Of a stretch of DNA of 64,000 bases, positions 21,930 to 34,319 are shown piece by piece (the first letter of the stretch is position 1; every line of letters starts with the position of its first letter). The notes below the pieces were generated by a model that ran no database searches, was not told where the DNA came from, and saw only the letters and a program-made list of their open reading frames with translations. The DNA is from Sciurus carolinensis (taxonomy: Eukaryota; Chordata; Mammalia; Rodentia; Sciuridae), in contig NC_062221.1 in assembly GCF_902686445.1 (NCBI RefSeq), forward strand, positions 39,944,575-40,008,574, in the 5' to 3' direction. The position numbers were made by a program, and so were the translations under genes.

Positions 21930-22075
21930 CCTCCTTTCCTTATCTGTCAAATGGAGTGATAGTATTTAGAGTATTTTGATTGTGAAAGTTAGAAAGAGAT
22001 GAAATTTTCAAGAGCTCAGCCTGGTGCCTACAACATAACAAGCTTCCCAAAATGGTAAATGATAATGGGCTGAAA
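21930..22075 (+). repeat. MIR SINE fragment
   Basis: 'tttccttatctgtcaaatgg' followed by 'agtgatagtatttagagtat' and, further on, 'cagcctggtgcctacaacat' parallel the MIR core and 3' part ('ttcctcatctgtaaaatgg...', 'cagtgcctggcacat'). Confidence 0.55.
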
Positions 22076-22194
22076 CCATCCACATGAAACTATCCAAGGA
22101 GAGATTCCAGGAATTTCCCTTCTTCTGACATCAGATCAATTAGTAACTGTAACCCATCATTTTTGGCATCTCTTCTAGTTTCATCATTTATATT

Positions 22195-22435
22195 GTCTGG
22201 ATATGACATTATATTACTAGTAATGATAATAGTGGCTATTCATCTGTCACTAACTTCACTCTAGGCACTGTGCTAAGTAATGGTATATAGTCTTCAGAGC
22301 AGCACTGTAAGGTAGGCATTTCCTGGCATGAGGTTAGGGCCAGGTCATATTTTATTAAATATCCCACAGCACAAAACCCTGCACCTTGGACCCAGTAGAT
22401 CCTCATTACACATATTTTTGATTGACTGAAATGTG
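22195..22435 (+). repeat. MIR/L2-type relics
   Basis: 'ctctaggcactgtgctaagt' and 'gcactgtaaggtaggcattt' match a common MIR/L2-family segment ('ccaggcactgtgctaag', 'tgaggtaggtatt'). Directly after it, 'ctgcaccttggacccagtag' with 'tttttgattgactgaa' matches the L2 3' end. Both are short and old. Confidence 0.45.
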
Positions 22436-23576
22436 GCAGTGTGTTCCCTCCCTCTCCCTCTAATGTATGTAGTTATTTGATTTATAAGAAATTTCTGTCT
22501 CTGGCTGTGGTCAGTTATTGAATTTATGTATGACAAGAAAACCATAGAGTTTGGCAACTCTGCAGTGATAGGTGATGTGTGATTCATTTGGGGGAAGAAT
22601 AAACATTTTCGATTCAGACTCTGAGTACCTGGGTCCTATGGTTAGTTAATCATGTCTACAGAACGCATGACTGAGCAGACAGGTTCAAAGGTAGGGAACT
22701 TTAAATCACTCCACTGTGTGTTTCTAGATATCATCTTGTTGCCTATTGATAATATTTTCTATAGCCACTGCTCAAATGTGTGAGACAAATGGAGTCCAGT
22801 ATCCTTTCATCTTAAAAAAAAATTCTGTAATGTAGGAAGCAGGGTGGAAGCTGAAAGATCCAGGACACTGTGACCCTTCAAGAGTCCAGGATGTTCCCCT
22901 CAGTAAGTCACATGTGTCTGCATCAGGAGGAAACTTTGTGGTTTGGCATGCAGTGAGAGATTCCTAGGAGTATGCCTTTTTAAAAAGAAGCTTCAAGGCA
23001 GGAATTAAAAATGGTTCCGAAAGCTTCTCAGAGACAGACTAGCAGGGTAAGAGCTGGCAGATGTCACAGTGGGTCACTGGTTCAGCTGGGGCTCTCAAGC
23101 ATCACCCCCAGGGTACTAGCCCAGGCAGTTCCTCCTCAAGTAATTACTCTTGGCCTCCTGGACCTGCAGGTTCCCAGTGGATGTTTTTCTTCACTTCCTT
23201 ATGAAATCACTTGAGTCTGGCCAGTGGTGCGGGTGGGGAGTAGAATGGTAGGTGCTGAACAATTCCAGCTTCACTGGTGGGAGAAATGGCCCTGTAAATC
23301 CTTTCAAAGGGCGCCCACCAACTCTTTCAGTAAGAAGGGGCAGCCAGTGACATGAATACGATTATTGTAATGGAGCAAAATGTGTGACCCATCAGGATTC
23401 TGTTAAACGCAGCCAAAGGGAATGCCACAGTTAACCCGTGTCCCTGGGGAGCACTAAACCTGAAGCAGACTTATTAATTAGGGCCTCTGAGGGGCACAAA
23501 AAGGAGGAGGGGGCTTTCTTAGTTACAGAGACAGAGCTCCATTCTAACCAATTCCTTTCCATGGGGGCAACTCCTG

Positions 23577-23612
23577 TTTCTTTCTTTCTTTCTTTCTTTT
23601 TTTTTTTTTTTT
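23577..23612 (+). repeat. (CTTT)n microsatellite and poly-T
   Basis: Five CTTT-type units run straight into an uninterrupted T run, ending at 'ttaaccaaac'. Confidence 0.9.
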
Positions 23613-24275
23613 AACCAAACAGTTTGAGTTACACGTTCACAAGGTCTCTGTTGTGCCAAAGAGCATTTTCAATTCAAAAAAAAAGAGAGCAGGGGAAAAA
23701 AAGTTTTTAGAATGAATCAGTAGGTGGAGCTCTTTCTTTTTATTTATTTTTCAATCCAAGGTCCCATTTTTAGTGAGGGACCCAGAGCTTTTGAATGAAA
23801 AAAAAAATAGGCATTTTAAAAATGAAAACACATATACGATGTCCTTTCCTAATTGAAAGGGTATATTGTGAAATCATTACTGTCACAGAACATTTGCGTT
23901 GCATGTGAATGCTTAAGCAAAGAAAATATATAAACCTAAATTGACTTTAGCAATTTGAAAGTGATAGTGGACATCTGTGTTCAATAACTTTTTGCTAGTA
24001 ACTGGTGTTTAATATTTCATGTCAAATCAAGAAGAGTGATAGAAGGTTTCGAACACAGAGATGGCTGGCATTTTTGCAGCACAGCCTGCCCTTTGTCATA
24101 GTCACCATAAAGAAACTTGCTGTAGTGAGGGTTGAAACTGTACCAGAGTGACTCCTTTTTTGGAACTTACATAAACTTCCAGAATACACTGTCTCTATTT
24201 TCTTTTGGAAAGATGTCTATAAGAAAAACAGGTTAAAGGACTTCCAAAGCTCATTATTTATTTAAGGAAAAAAAA

Positions 24276-24276
24276 T

Positions 24277-24315
<39 letters not shown>

Positions 24316-24325
24316 GTGTGTTGGG
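24276..24325 (+). repeat. (GT)n microsatellite
   Basis: About 18 GT dinucleotides, interrupted once near the end by 'gtgttgtgtgttggggg'. Confidence 0.95.
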
Positions 24326-26610
24326 GGTAGGGAGCTCTTGGAAGAAATTACAGCAGAATAAATCATCTAGAACAAATCTTACCTTTGTGTTTTCGTCAGT
24401 CCTGTTTCTTTTCCCGTTGGTGCTCAGTGATGTTAAAGAACAGGGTTGCCAATAGAAACATGTAAGCCTTCCTATGACTTACAATGAGGTCTAGATAGTG
24501 TTTTAATTTTTATGTGGTTGGGCAGGGTGGGGGGTGGAGATTGAAAAGTAGGGACGAAGAACTTTTTAAATAACTTTATACATTCTTTTTTCACATTATC
24601 TTAGACATGCAATCTTGACTCTAAATGCAATATTTTGTCATTTGGTCTTAGCAATGAATGTGATAAAAGGAAGGCTTGAAGATGCATTAGTTTTCTTTGA
24701 GCTGTCCATAGGGTTAGCATTTACTCTTGAAGATGATCTTGTTTATCTGCTACTCATGTTAGGTCATGCTGACCTCAATATATTCCATTCAATTCTCAAA
24801 GTCTAAATGCTTGGGTCTATTTTATTTAAACTACAATGCAAGCAATATAGGAAGACCTAGAGAGTTTGAGATACCCTTGATGCTAATCTAGACATCAAGG
24901 CAAAGATGAACACTTATGTTGATTTGAGGGACTGCATAGCTGAACAAATCAATGTTCCCCACTGTGTCCCCAGTAAGGTGATTCAAGAATGATCAAACTC
25001 TTATGCAGGCAGACAGGGGCTCTTCTTCATTTTAAACAGATGATTCTAGGGACAGAGAAGCAAGATACAGAAAGTATCCCCCAAACTGGAGTAATTTGCC
25101 TATAGGCTTTAATTTATCTAACAGGTTCAGGAATGGAAAAAAATAAGATTAAGCAAGTTCATTATTTTTTAATAGAAAAAATATCAGCAACACAGGAAAA
25201 AAACATAGATAAAAGAGTAGGGATATGCTCAGTGACACAATAGTGTCTAATGGCCAACCAGGCTAATTTTGCACGCAGAAATGCACAATGCACATGTGCA
25301 GGGAAAAATTAGGTAACTAGACAGAATAAATCACTGTGTGAAGAACTCCTTCCTTGGCCTAAAATTACGTTAAAAATAATACTATCTCTCATGCTTTCCA
25401 AAATTACAATGATTTTTGTCACTTGATTGTCACAATATCCCTTTTAATATCACAGAAGTGCAACTATCTTCCTTGTTTGGGACACCAGGAATGAGGTAAA
25501 GTAGACACCAGTTGTGCCCAAGATTACCCAGAATCTTTGTAGGCACGAGTATCAAAAGAGTCAAGCAGCATGGCCAACAGTAAGGGGTCAGGTTCCTTGC
25601 GGCCACAGTCTAATCGTCTCTTTTTTCCTCTTAATGCAGGAAACTACAGTTGTCCACCAGACTTGGGCCTTCAATGTGCAGCATGCAGGGCAAGCTGTTC
25701 TCCCTGGCAGATGTTAAAACAATAGAGAAATGCAGATAACATACATGGGAAAGTATAGCCTTCTCTTTCTACAGCTGCCAGGGTGATCGGCCTTGGGGCT
25801 TAGTCTGTTTCCCATATATTCCTTAAATACAATCCCAGCTATTGTGGCTAGTTAAAGGGGTGAAAGAAAAAAGATGTCATCACTCAAGAGTTTCCCATGT
25901 AGGGTATGTTTATTAGTCATCAGTCTTATATATCACCAGTCAATGGCAAGGTCCACATTTACAGTAACCATCAGCCCCTTCATTTTCTCCAGACTGCAAC
26001 TAAGCCTGGACAATTTAATGCCACTATAAGCATCCATGTGTGAGACATTGTAGCTTCTTGCCAACTTATTGTGGCATTGAAGTCAAGGGTATAAACAGAA
26101 CTTTATGGCACAGCTAGAGAAAATGATATTTCCACTGACATCAAAATGTCCCATCTGCTTCTTCATCATCAAAGAGGACCCAATGTCTCCGTCACAGGAC
26201 AGTGTCATTCAGAAAACTGATTCTCACTTTATTAGGAGCCTGCTTTAGCCACCAAACTGCAAACCAGCATCATCTGCTGCATGTAAAAGAGATCCGTTTC
26301 TAAATTGTTTGTTCCTGGTAGCTATTTTATTAATAATCACTTGTGTCTTTTCAATTTTAGACATTAACTGTCTTTTAAATCAAAATGAAATGTGTATTTG
26401 GCAACTTCTTTCTCAAGCATTTGGTTCCCCATAAATCCTGGAAATGACACAGCGTGCACTTTGCCTCTGGCGTACCTCTTCAAAACCCAGAGTTATGCAA
26501 GGAGGGTCACTTGAGAACTAGGGAGCCCTATCCTGCAAAGCCTCCCCAAGTACTGGGAACAGTGACTGTTGAAAATGACAGAAACAAAGCTCTTAATCAC
26601 ATGGAATTAA

Positions 26611-26659
<49 letters not shown>
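26611..26659 (+). repeat. (GT)n microsatellite
   Basis: A pure or nearly pure GT run of about 24 units that creates an artificial Val-Cys repeat in one frame (26,454-26,702), which is not a gene. Confidence 0.95.
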
Positions 26660-27177
26660 GGAGTACACCAAAAAGAAAACTAAGCACAATTTTACTTCCT
26701 AGTACTATTAAGCAATAACTTCTTAGAGTCCAACATTTTCCCATTTGTTTATACTTTTCAGGTAATCCATGATTTTCAATTCTGATTTTATTACAATCAT
26801 GTTTCTCACCTTCTTATCCTACTCAAATTCTGTAACTTACACAATTATACATTTCTCCAAAGTGTTCTTTCACCCAATTAAAAATCAAAGTTATTTTTAA
26901 ATTTCCTTTTTACCTGACTCCCACTCTTCACTCCTACCACAAACACGATGAGATTGGGCATGCCATTAATCAGCTCATTGCTATTCTCAAAATTCCTTTA
27001 CATTGGATTCTTTCAATGATCTAATAGGGAATAAGAAATGGGAAAAATATTATTTCTCAATTTAGAAAAAAAGATAACTTGAGCACAAACACTAATGCTT
27101 ACCCATTATTAAAATTGTTCTTAAGATTAGAAATCAGGAAAATCCTAACTCCTAATAATAAAATCCCTGTTGATAAC

Positions 27178-27395
27178 CAAAGCTGATGTATATTGAATAG
27201 TTTACCAGGAACTGTAGTCACTGCTTACATTCCTTATCTCTTTGAATCCTCACAAAACATACCTTGGTAGATATTAGAACCTTTATTTGAAACATGAGGA
27301 AAAAAGCTTCAAAAGATCAGAAAGCAAGTAAGCCAAGAAACAAACCTGTCTGACTAATTCTCAAACTTTTGACCTAAGCACCTTGTATCTCAGGT
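27178..27395 (+). repeat. MIR/L2-type relic
   Basis: 'tttaccaggaactgtagtca', 'tatctctttgaatcctcac', 'gaaacatgaggaaaaaagc' and 'caaacctgtctgactaatt' follow a mammal-wide MIR/L2-family segment in order ('...aatcctcacaaca...', 'gatgaggaaactgag', 'cccaggtctgtctgactcc'). Confidence 0.5.
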
Positions 27396-27452
27396 TCCTG
27401 TGCTTCCAGTCTGCATTACTAATGCATCAATTGTACCAGTCATTAGAGATAA

Positions 27453-27880
27453 TGTTTGGTTTGGATGTGAGGTGTTCCCAAAAGCTCACATGTGAAAAAA
27501 TGCAAGAAGATTTGGAGGAAAAATGATTGGGTTATAGCCTTAACCTAGTCAGTGAATTAATCCCTAATGGGATTAACTGAGTGGCAACTGGAAGCAGGTG
27601 GGGTATGGTTAGAGGAAGTGGTTCTTTGGGGGCGTGGCTACAGGTGTATATTTTGTATCTGGAGAGTGGAGTCTCTCTGCTTTCTGATCAACATGTGAGC
27701 TGCTTCCCTCTGCCACACTCCCACTATGATGTTCTCCCTCACCTTGAACCTGGAGGAATAGAGCCGGCCTTCTATGGATTAAGACCTCTGAAACTGTGAG
27801 GCCTAAAATAAACCTTTCTACCTCTACCATTGTTCTGGTAGGTCTTTCAGTCACAGCATCGAAAAAGCTGACTAAAATAA
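27453..27880 (+). mobile_element. MaLR-type solo LTR (copy 3)
   Basis: About 428 bp, TGTTTGGTTTGG to CTAAAATA. It shares 'aaaagctcacatgtgaa', 'gaattaatccctaatggg', 'tttgggggcgtggct', 'atattttgtatctggagag', 'tgtgagctgcttccctctg', 'gaaactgtgaggcc' and an AATAAA signal with copies 1, 2 and 4. Target duplication not resolved because the flank is A/T-rich. Confidence 0.85.
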
Positions 27881-27884
27881 ATAA

Positions 27885-28872
27885 CATTGCTAACTTTGTC
27901 TTGAGGACTGTATGCTTTTTATTTCCTTGAATTCTTTTAAATACTATTATGGAGGAAGTAAGGACTGGGTAGTGCATATCACTAACAATGAGTAGTGGTC
28001 TTGCCAGACCATTTATTGAGAGGAAAAAGACAAGGTCACAAGAACCAGTTTGTAAAATGAGATCAATTGGCAGATGACTTCTGGTTCAGTGGGATTTTTA
28101 TTCTGTCCCCACTGAAAAGTGAAGTGCATGTTATCACAATGTAAGAATAGATAGAATACTGTCTGTTGTGTTCTAATGCTACTTCTCATGATGACATCAG
28201 CCATCTTCTCTTCCGATGTTGAAAGACTTAGGTGAGCGGAAAGATAGATCCCACCCTAGATAAAGATGTCTACTGTCTGCCACTATGGAACCTATCAAAA
28301 TTCACACCTCACTGTCCTTACTTTAAATGAATCTGTTTACTTTTAATAGAATTCACTGAACTGAGCTCTTCTTTTCCTTCCTGTGTGATTCCAGATCCAA
28401 GAACAGTGGTTCACAGGTGTACTTCACCAAGCATCCCTTTTCCTCTACATTGCTAAAGAGAGCTCATCTCCTCTCCTCACATCTGCTGCAAAGAACATAG
28501 CTTCAAAATAAGCTGAGAATCCACCAGAATCTCAAACTTTCATGTTCCCTTCATTACCTGAATTTTTTATAATTTTAAAAATTGTATTAATTCAGATATG
28601 AAACGTTAGGTCAGAAGTCAATGTACCTCTAAAAAGCAAAGATAACTTTGACATTACCAGTGTGATAGGTCTGAGAAAGTGGTAATAAAATTCTAGTGCT
28701 TTTTTCAATATAATTTTTGGAAGGAATTTTGAAAAGAATAATTATGAAACTAGAAAATCCGAGAGTATAGTTAATAAAATGTATAAGTATCCCATGATTT
28801 TAGAGGCATGTTGTGATACAATATTAGCATTTACTATATTATTTATGCATACTTTTTTCCCACTAAGCTGAA
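27885..28872. other. Unique non-coding DNA
   Basis: No recognised repeat or gene. A 63-codon frame (28,013-28,204, -) has no domain. Confidence 0.4.
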
Positions 28873-28874
28873 AG

Positions 28875-30535
28875 CTACCTTAAAAGTCAATTTTATTAAG
28901 GTGTAATCTACATGTGACAAAAATGTTCCCATGTAACCATCACTGCAAACACATATATCCCTTATAACCATCACCACAGAGATTTAGAACATTTCTATTG
29001 CCTGCAAATATTTCCTTCCCAATCTACACCCTACTCTCAAAACCAGACAGCCTTGCTTTGAATTCTATCATGAGGCATTAGAGTTTCAGATAAATGAATT
29101 ATACAGAATGGAGTTCATTCACGGTGCCATTTTCTCAGTAAAACATTTTTCACAATTATTCCCATTGTTGCATGTAGGAAGATCTTATTCCTTATTGTTG
29201 CACAGTATTAATTTGTATGGCTGTTATACATTATCTGTGTAAGTTGCTATGTCAGGTCTTTATTTGGGTAGTATAGTTTTTTCTTTTACTTAGACTTATA
29301 ATGTGGAAATGCAGAGTCAGATGGTAAGTAATATATTTACCTCTATAAGAAACTGTGCACATTTCCAAAGCTTCATACAATTTTACCTTTCTATCAGATC
29401 TGAGATTCTAGGTTCTCCACATCCACTGCCTCACCACCACCTGGCATTATCTTGATTTTAACCATTTCAGTGAGTGCAAAGTGATACCTATGTAGTTTAA
29501 ATTTGTGTTCACATGGGAAGTAATGAGTTTGGGCCTTTCTTCATAACTTATCACCATTTATATATCTTACTCAAGTCATTTTATCCATTTTAACTCAGTT
29601 TTCTTTCTTATTATGACAAGTAAAGTATAAATTCTTCATATATATATATACATACACACATACATATATACATATATGTGAGTATATATGTATTATATAT
29701 GCATATACACACAAATATAAATATATCTTTCATATGTATATGAAAGATTTTTTGTCTGCCCATGCCTATCAATTTTCTTAATGGTGACTTCTGAAGAATG
29801 GAAGTATTTTTTAACTTTGATGAAGTCAAATTTATCAAATATTATTATTTGTGCATTTTGCAGCCTAAGAAGTCTTTTCCTTTTTCAAGGTGACAAAGAT
29901 TTTTGTGTAATGCTTTTTTTTTTCCCTAGAAATTTGTATCAGGTTTGCTTTTATATTTAAATATATTATCTCTTTTGAGATAATCTTTGCATGTGTCTGA
30001 GTTAAAGAGGTAGGTTGGTTTTTGTTTTGGGGGTTTTTCTTTCTCCCATATGAATATCCAGTTTTCTGACATACTTTGTTGAAAAGACTAACCTTTCTTT
30101 GTTGAATTACATTGGCGCCTTTGTCAAAAATAAATTGGCCATATATGTGTGGGTTTATTTTTAGAATACCTATTTTGTTCCATTGAATTTATTGTCTATT
30201 CTCATGCCAATACCATCCTGAACTAGTTACAATAACTTTATAGTAGGTAAGTCTGCAAGTCAGGTACTCTAAGTTCTCTAACATTGCTCTTCTTTCACAA
30301 TGTTCTTTTGGCAGGCTAGCTCCTTCAACTTTCCACATGGATTTTAGAACTAGCTTATCAGTTTCTACTGTTATAAAAAGCCCAGTGGTATTTTCATTTA
30401 GATTATGTTGAATCTATACATCAATTTAAACAACAGTGAGTCTTCCAGCTTGTGAACATAGTATAATTACTCAATTTCTTTAGGTCTTTATTTTCTTCCA
30501 AATATGTTTATGTTTTAGAGTCCAGACTTTACCCA
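28875..30535 (-). mobile_element. Ancient L1 (L1M-type), ORF2 end and 3' UTR, minus strand
   Basis: Read in reverse: 'ttttattaaggtgtaatcta' (3' UTR), 'cattgttgcatgtaggaaga' and 'agtcagatggtaagt' lie near 29,310. 'ttaatggtgacttctgaaga' (29,780) and 'caaatttatcaaatatta' (29,828) follow. Further on come 'atatccagttttctgacata', 'tcaaaaataaattggccata' and 'cttccagcttgtgaacatag'. This is the order expected of L1 ORF2 on the minus strand. Decayed throughout. Confidence 0.75.
29637..29745. repeat. (TA/CA)n low-complexity tract within the L1
   Basis: Alternating purine-pyrimidine tract mixing TA, CA and TG steps. It interrupts the ORF2 relic and gives a spurious 75-codon frame on the minus strand. 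Confidence 0.85.
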
Positions 30536-32105
30536 TATTTAAAAATAACACTTTACTTCTAGAGCAGTTTTGGTTCACAGCAAAATTGGCACAAGGTACA
30601 GAGATTTCCCACATAGCCCTAGCCCATGTGTAACCATAGCCTCCCCCATTATCAACATTACTCACCACAATAACACGTGTTATAATTGATGAACCTATAT
30701 TGACACATCATTATAACCCAAAGTCCATAGTTTATATTAAGGACCATTCTTGGTGTTTTACATTCTATGGGTTTGAGCAAACTTATAATGACACGTATTC
30801 ACCATTATAGTATCATACAGAATAGTTTCACAGGCATTAAAACCCTCTCTTCTCTACCTATTCATTCTACCCTCTCCCCTTCCCCCTGGAAATCACTAAT
30901 AACTTGACTTTTCAGAATGTCATATAGTGAGAATTTAATGTTATGTAGTCTTTTCACATTGGATTAATTCCTTTACTAATATACTTTTAAATATATTCCA
31001 TTATATTTTTTCCTGATGTGGAAACTTACTTCTTTTTAACATTGAATAATGTCCATTATCTGTAAGCACAGTTTACTTATTCATTTACTGACTGAAAGGC
31101 ATCTTGGTTGCTTCCAAGAATATGAATAAAACTGCCATAAGCCTCTTCGTGAAGTTTTTTTGCATAGATGTGTGTTTTCGGCTTTCTCGGGTAAATAACA
31201 AGAAGGACAATTGTTGGATTTTTTAGTAAAATGTTTAGTTTACTAAGAAGCTGTCAAAAGTGAATTTCAAATTATATTATATTCCAATTATATTCCATAC
31301 CACTTTTCAATTAATTCTTACAGTGATGCATGAGAGTCTCTGCTACTTCAGTGTTGATAGTGTACTGAATTTGGGTCATTCTGATAGATACGAGTGATAT
31401 CATTTTCAACTTGCAATTCCCTGATGACATATAATGTGGAGGATCTTTTTCATATGTTCATTTGCCACCTGTATATACTCTTTGGTGAGGTGTAAAAGTC
31501 CATGGGTCATTTTTTAGTTGTGTTATTGTTGAATTTTAAGATTTTTAAATATATTTTGGACAAGGGTCTTTTACCAGATTTGTCTTTTACAAATATTTTC
31601 TCCCAGGCTATGACTTCTTTTCATTGTCTTGATACTGGCTTTCACAGAGAAAGCATTTTCACATTTTCAATTTTTAGAGGAGTCTGCATTATGCAGTCTG
31701 TCTTTCATGGATTGTGCCTGACTCTGTGCTATAGATTTGGTGTTATAGCTCAAAAGTAATTTCCTAACTCTAGTTCATCTAGATATTCTTCTGTTACCTT
31801 CTACGAGTTTTATAATTTTTTGTCTTGTCTTTTTTTGTTTTAAATTTACATCTGTGCTACTTTTCAAGTTAAATTTTTGTGAGTGTAAGGACTTGTCTAG
31901 ATAAATTTATTGCATGTAGATGTCTTGTTCCAGCATCATTTGTTGAAAGATAACCTTATCCCATCATATCATCTTTGCCTCTCTATCAAAGATTAATTGA
32001 CACTATTATTATAGGTGAGTCTATTTTTAGACTTTCTGTTCCATTGATCTTTTGTTCACACTGACTTGGATGCTATATTTTATAGTTGTACAGTGTTAGT
32101 CCTAA
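30536..32105 (-). mobile_element. Second ancient L1, minus strand, directly abutting the first
   Basis: Starts over again from an L1 3' end ('agcagttttggttcacagca', 'gtacagagatttcccacata'). It then passes through 'attgaataatgtccattatc', 'ttcaacttgcaattccctga' and 'cttttaccagatttgtcttt' to 'ttccattgatcttttgttca'. Because it repeats the order already seen at 28,875-30,535, it is a separate copy or a later insertion into the first. Confidence 0.75.
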
Positions 32106-32390
32106 GGAATCACTCATATTCTAGATATACTGTTCTTTCTCTCCATGGTGGAATAACAGCCCAATCTCCTCTTGGTGTTCAGATTCAATAACCCAACCAG
32201 GATGGTAACTCCCTTCTTTGCCTGTTTATTCAGAGGCATGTGAAACCCAAAATGACCAAGTGATAGACCCTAGAAAACAAGGTATTCTTGTCTTTGAAGT
32301 TATCTGTGAGAAGGAGGAATATAAGGAATACAGAAAGAAAGTAACTACCCATGATTCAAGCATGAATCCTGGTGGGTATCCTTCTTTCTA
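32106..32390. other. Unassigned sequence between L1 fragments
   Basis: The text ('aataacccaaccaggatgg', 'gaaacccaaaatgacc') has the look of old ERV internal sequence, but I cannot place it. No open frame of note. Confidence 0.3.
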
Positions 32391-32712
32391 ATTTATTTTA
32401 TTTTTTAATTTTTACAGACTACATTTTGATTCACTGTACACTAATGGGGTACAACTTTTCATTTCTATGCTTGTACACGATATAGATTCACACCATTCGT
32501 GTAATCATATGTGTACATAGGGTAATGATGTCTGTCTCAGTCCACCATCTTTCATACCCCCGCCCCCTCCCCATCTCATTTCCCTCTACATAATCCAAAT
32601 TTCCTCCATTCTTCTCTTACCTCCCACCCCACCCCAATTATGTATCATCAACCACTTATCAGAGAAAACATTCGGTCTTTGGTTTAGTGGACATCCTTTT
32701 GTTCCTAGCCAG
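32391..32712 (-). mobile_element. L1 3' end fragment, minus strand
   Basis: The reverse complement of the L1 3' terminus seen at 10,500-10,790: 'attttgattcactgtacact', 'ggggtacaacttttcatttc', 'ttgtacacgatatagattca', 'gtgtacatagggtaatgatg', then the C/T-rich complement of the purine tract and 'cacttatcagagaaaaca'. The poly-A end appears as T-rich sequence at 32,391-32,415. Confidence 0.85.
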
Positions 32713-32799
32713 GGATACAAGCACTCCTTCCTTAGTGTTCATATCCCATGATTCCTATTGATTTTGCCTCCTAAATATATCTTGACTTCTCAAAATTCT

Positions 32800-33545
32800 G
32801 TCTCCCTCGCTACCATCCTCATACATGCCACCATCAACTTTGTTCTGAACTTCAAATACAATTTCAAAACTGGTCTTCTTGAGTTCACTCCTTCCCCTTA
32901 AATGCAGTCTTTATGATAGAAAAATTGGTATTTCAAAAGTCACAACAATTCAATGACTCTTTTCCTGAAAATTAATCAATGATATCCCATAACTCTCAGG
33001 ATAAAGTTTAAAATCCTTGAGTGACCTATAGTGCTCTTCATAATGCTACTCCTGCAACCCTTCAAGTTTTGTTTCTTGGGTCTTCTCTCCTGATTCAACC
33101 TACTCCCCTTCCATTGGGCCTTCTATGTGTCTTGAGTATGGTGTGTTCTTCCCATCACAGAATTTTTGCTTTTATGCTAAATCTTTGCATATATATGTGC
33201 CATTTTCTCTCATTATTGGCTACTTCCTTCTTCCATCCTCCCAAGTTCTCTTATCTCCCTTTCCAACTGCCTGATACCTAATGATCCTTTTAGAGTGAAA
33301 CTTTGTTCATTATAGTCCTTTTCTTTCTATCCTTGTAACTCACCTATCCAAATTTAGCACTGAGATCCCCATAATTTATTCTTTCATATTAAATTATAAT
33401 TATATAGCTACTCTTCCTTATTTTTATATCTGTCTATGTTTCATCTGTCTCTTGGTAATCTGACTGAAAACTCCATGAAGTTAGACTGTGTCTGTTTTTT
33501 GATTTTTGTTTCTTAAAGTCCTTATATAATACCTAGATACAGAAT
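32800..33545 (+). repeat. L2 LINE fragment
   Basis: Ordered matches to L2: 'tcttgagttcactccttccc', 'cagtctttatgatag', 'aactctcaggataaagttta', 'agtgacctatagtgctcttc', 'ccattgggccttctatgtgt' and 'tgaaaactccatgaagttag' with 'tgtgtctgttttttg'. Old and without a coherent frame, although a fragment stays open at 33,021-33,281. Confidence 0.65.
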
Positions 33546-33639
33546 TAATGCAGAACAAGTCAAGATATTTAAAAAGATATATGCCAAGAATAGTACAAGA
33601 ATATTTGAGCAATCAAAGGTCATATTCCACTGTGTTAGA

Positions 33640-33870
33640 AATAATGGCATCAGGTTGTGTGGAGTGGCCCAAAGCTGAGGCAGGAGGATCACAAGTTCAA
33701 GACCAGCCTCTGAAACTTAGTGAGATCTTGTCTCAAAATAAAAATTAAAAATAGGACTGAGGGTGTAGCTCAGTGGCAGAGCACCCCAGTTAAATCCCTA
33801 GTATCAAAAAAAAAAAAAAAAGGAAAGAAAAGGAAAGAAAAGAAAAAGAAAAACAAAAAAGACAAGACAG
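33640..33870 (+). mobile_element. B1-ID composite SINE
   Basis: Truncated left half ('aaagctgaggcaggaggatc', 'agttcaagaccagcctctg'), A-rich linker, then the ID half ('gtgtagctcagtggcagagc', 'ttaaatccctagtatc'). A long A then (GAAAA)n tail runs to about 33,870. Confidence 0.85.
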
Positions 33871-33874
33871 GAAG

Positions 33875-34318
33875 GAAGGAATGAAGACATCACCCTGAAC
33901 ACATCTTCCATTATTCATGGAACCAAGGACAGATTATAAAAGGGATCATGTTTTCTATTACCTTTGGCACCTTGACCCTAAATAGAATAAGCAACATTTG
34001 TGGATTCCACTTCTTACTCTTTTCCTGTTTCATTTACATTCCTATTTTCTCAAATACAATCTTTTACCCCAAAGTTACTTCCATTTCTCCTTTGGAGGAA
34101 AACTGCCTCATAAAAATTACATTTCCTACCCCTGAATATTTGCATCTTAGAAAGCATCCCAAAATAAATCCCACTCTAATGATAGAATTCAGACAACATG
34201 AACAGGCACTGGATATCCCTCTAGTTCATGTTCAAGTGTTCATAAATGATATAACTTCTAGGATATTGATGGTAGCTTTTCTACTTTGTCTCATTCTTCA
34301 GATATTTCTGAATTAGTC
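33875..34318. other. Unassigned DNA with a 122-codon frame
   Basis: The frame at 33,948-34,316 (+) is the longest outside obvious repeats nearby. Its product is hydrophobic in the first third and has no domain I recognise. There is no Kozak-like start or splice context. I treat it as chance. Confidence 0.3.
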
Positions 34319-34319
34319 A

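Larger units (their letters stand above)
22440..27170. other. Repeat-poor unique DNA with microsatellites
   Basis: Almost 5 kb without a recognisable transposon, apart from simple repeats listed separately. Short frames, such as 23,011-23,214 (+) and 25,514-25,717 (+), have no recognisable domains. Segments at 23,330-23,510 and 23,820-24,060 are complex, non-repetitive and moderately GC-balanced. They could be conserved regulatory DNA, but only cross-species alignment would show that. Confidence 0.45.

Noticed and set aside
26454..26702. 82-codon frame with a Val-Cys repeat
   Set aside because: Artefact of the (GT)n microsatellite.
33948..34316. 122-codon frame, plus strand
   Set aside because: No domain or homology I recognise, AT-rich codon use matching the surrounding DNA, and no sign of transcription signals.
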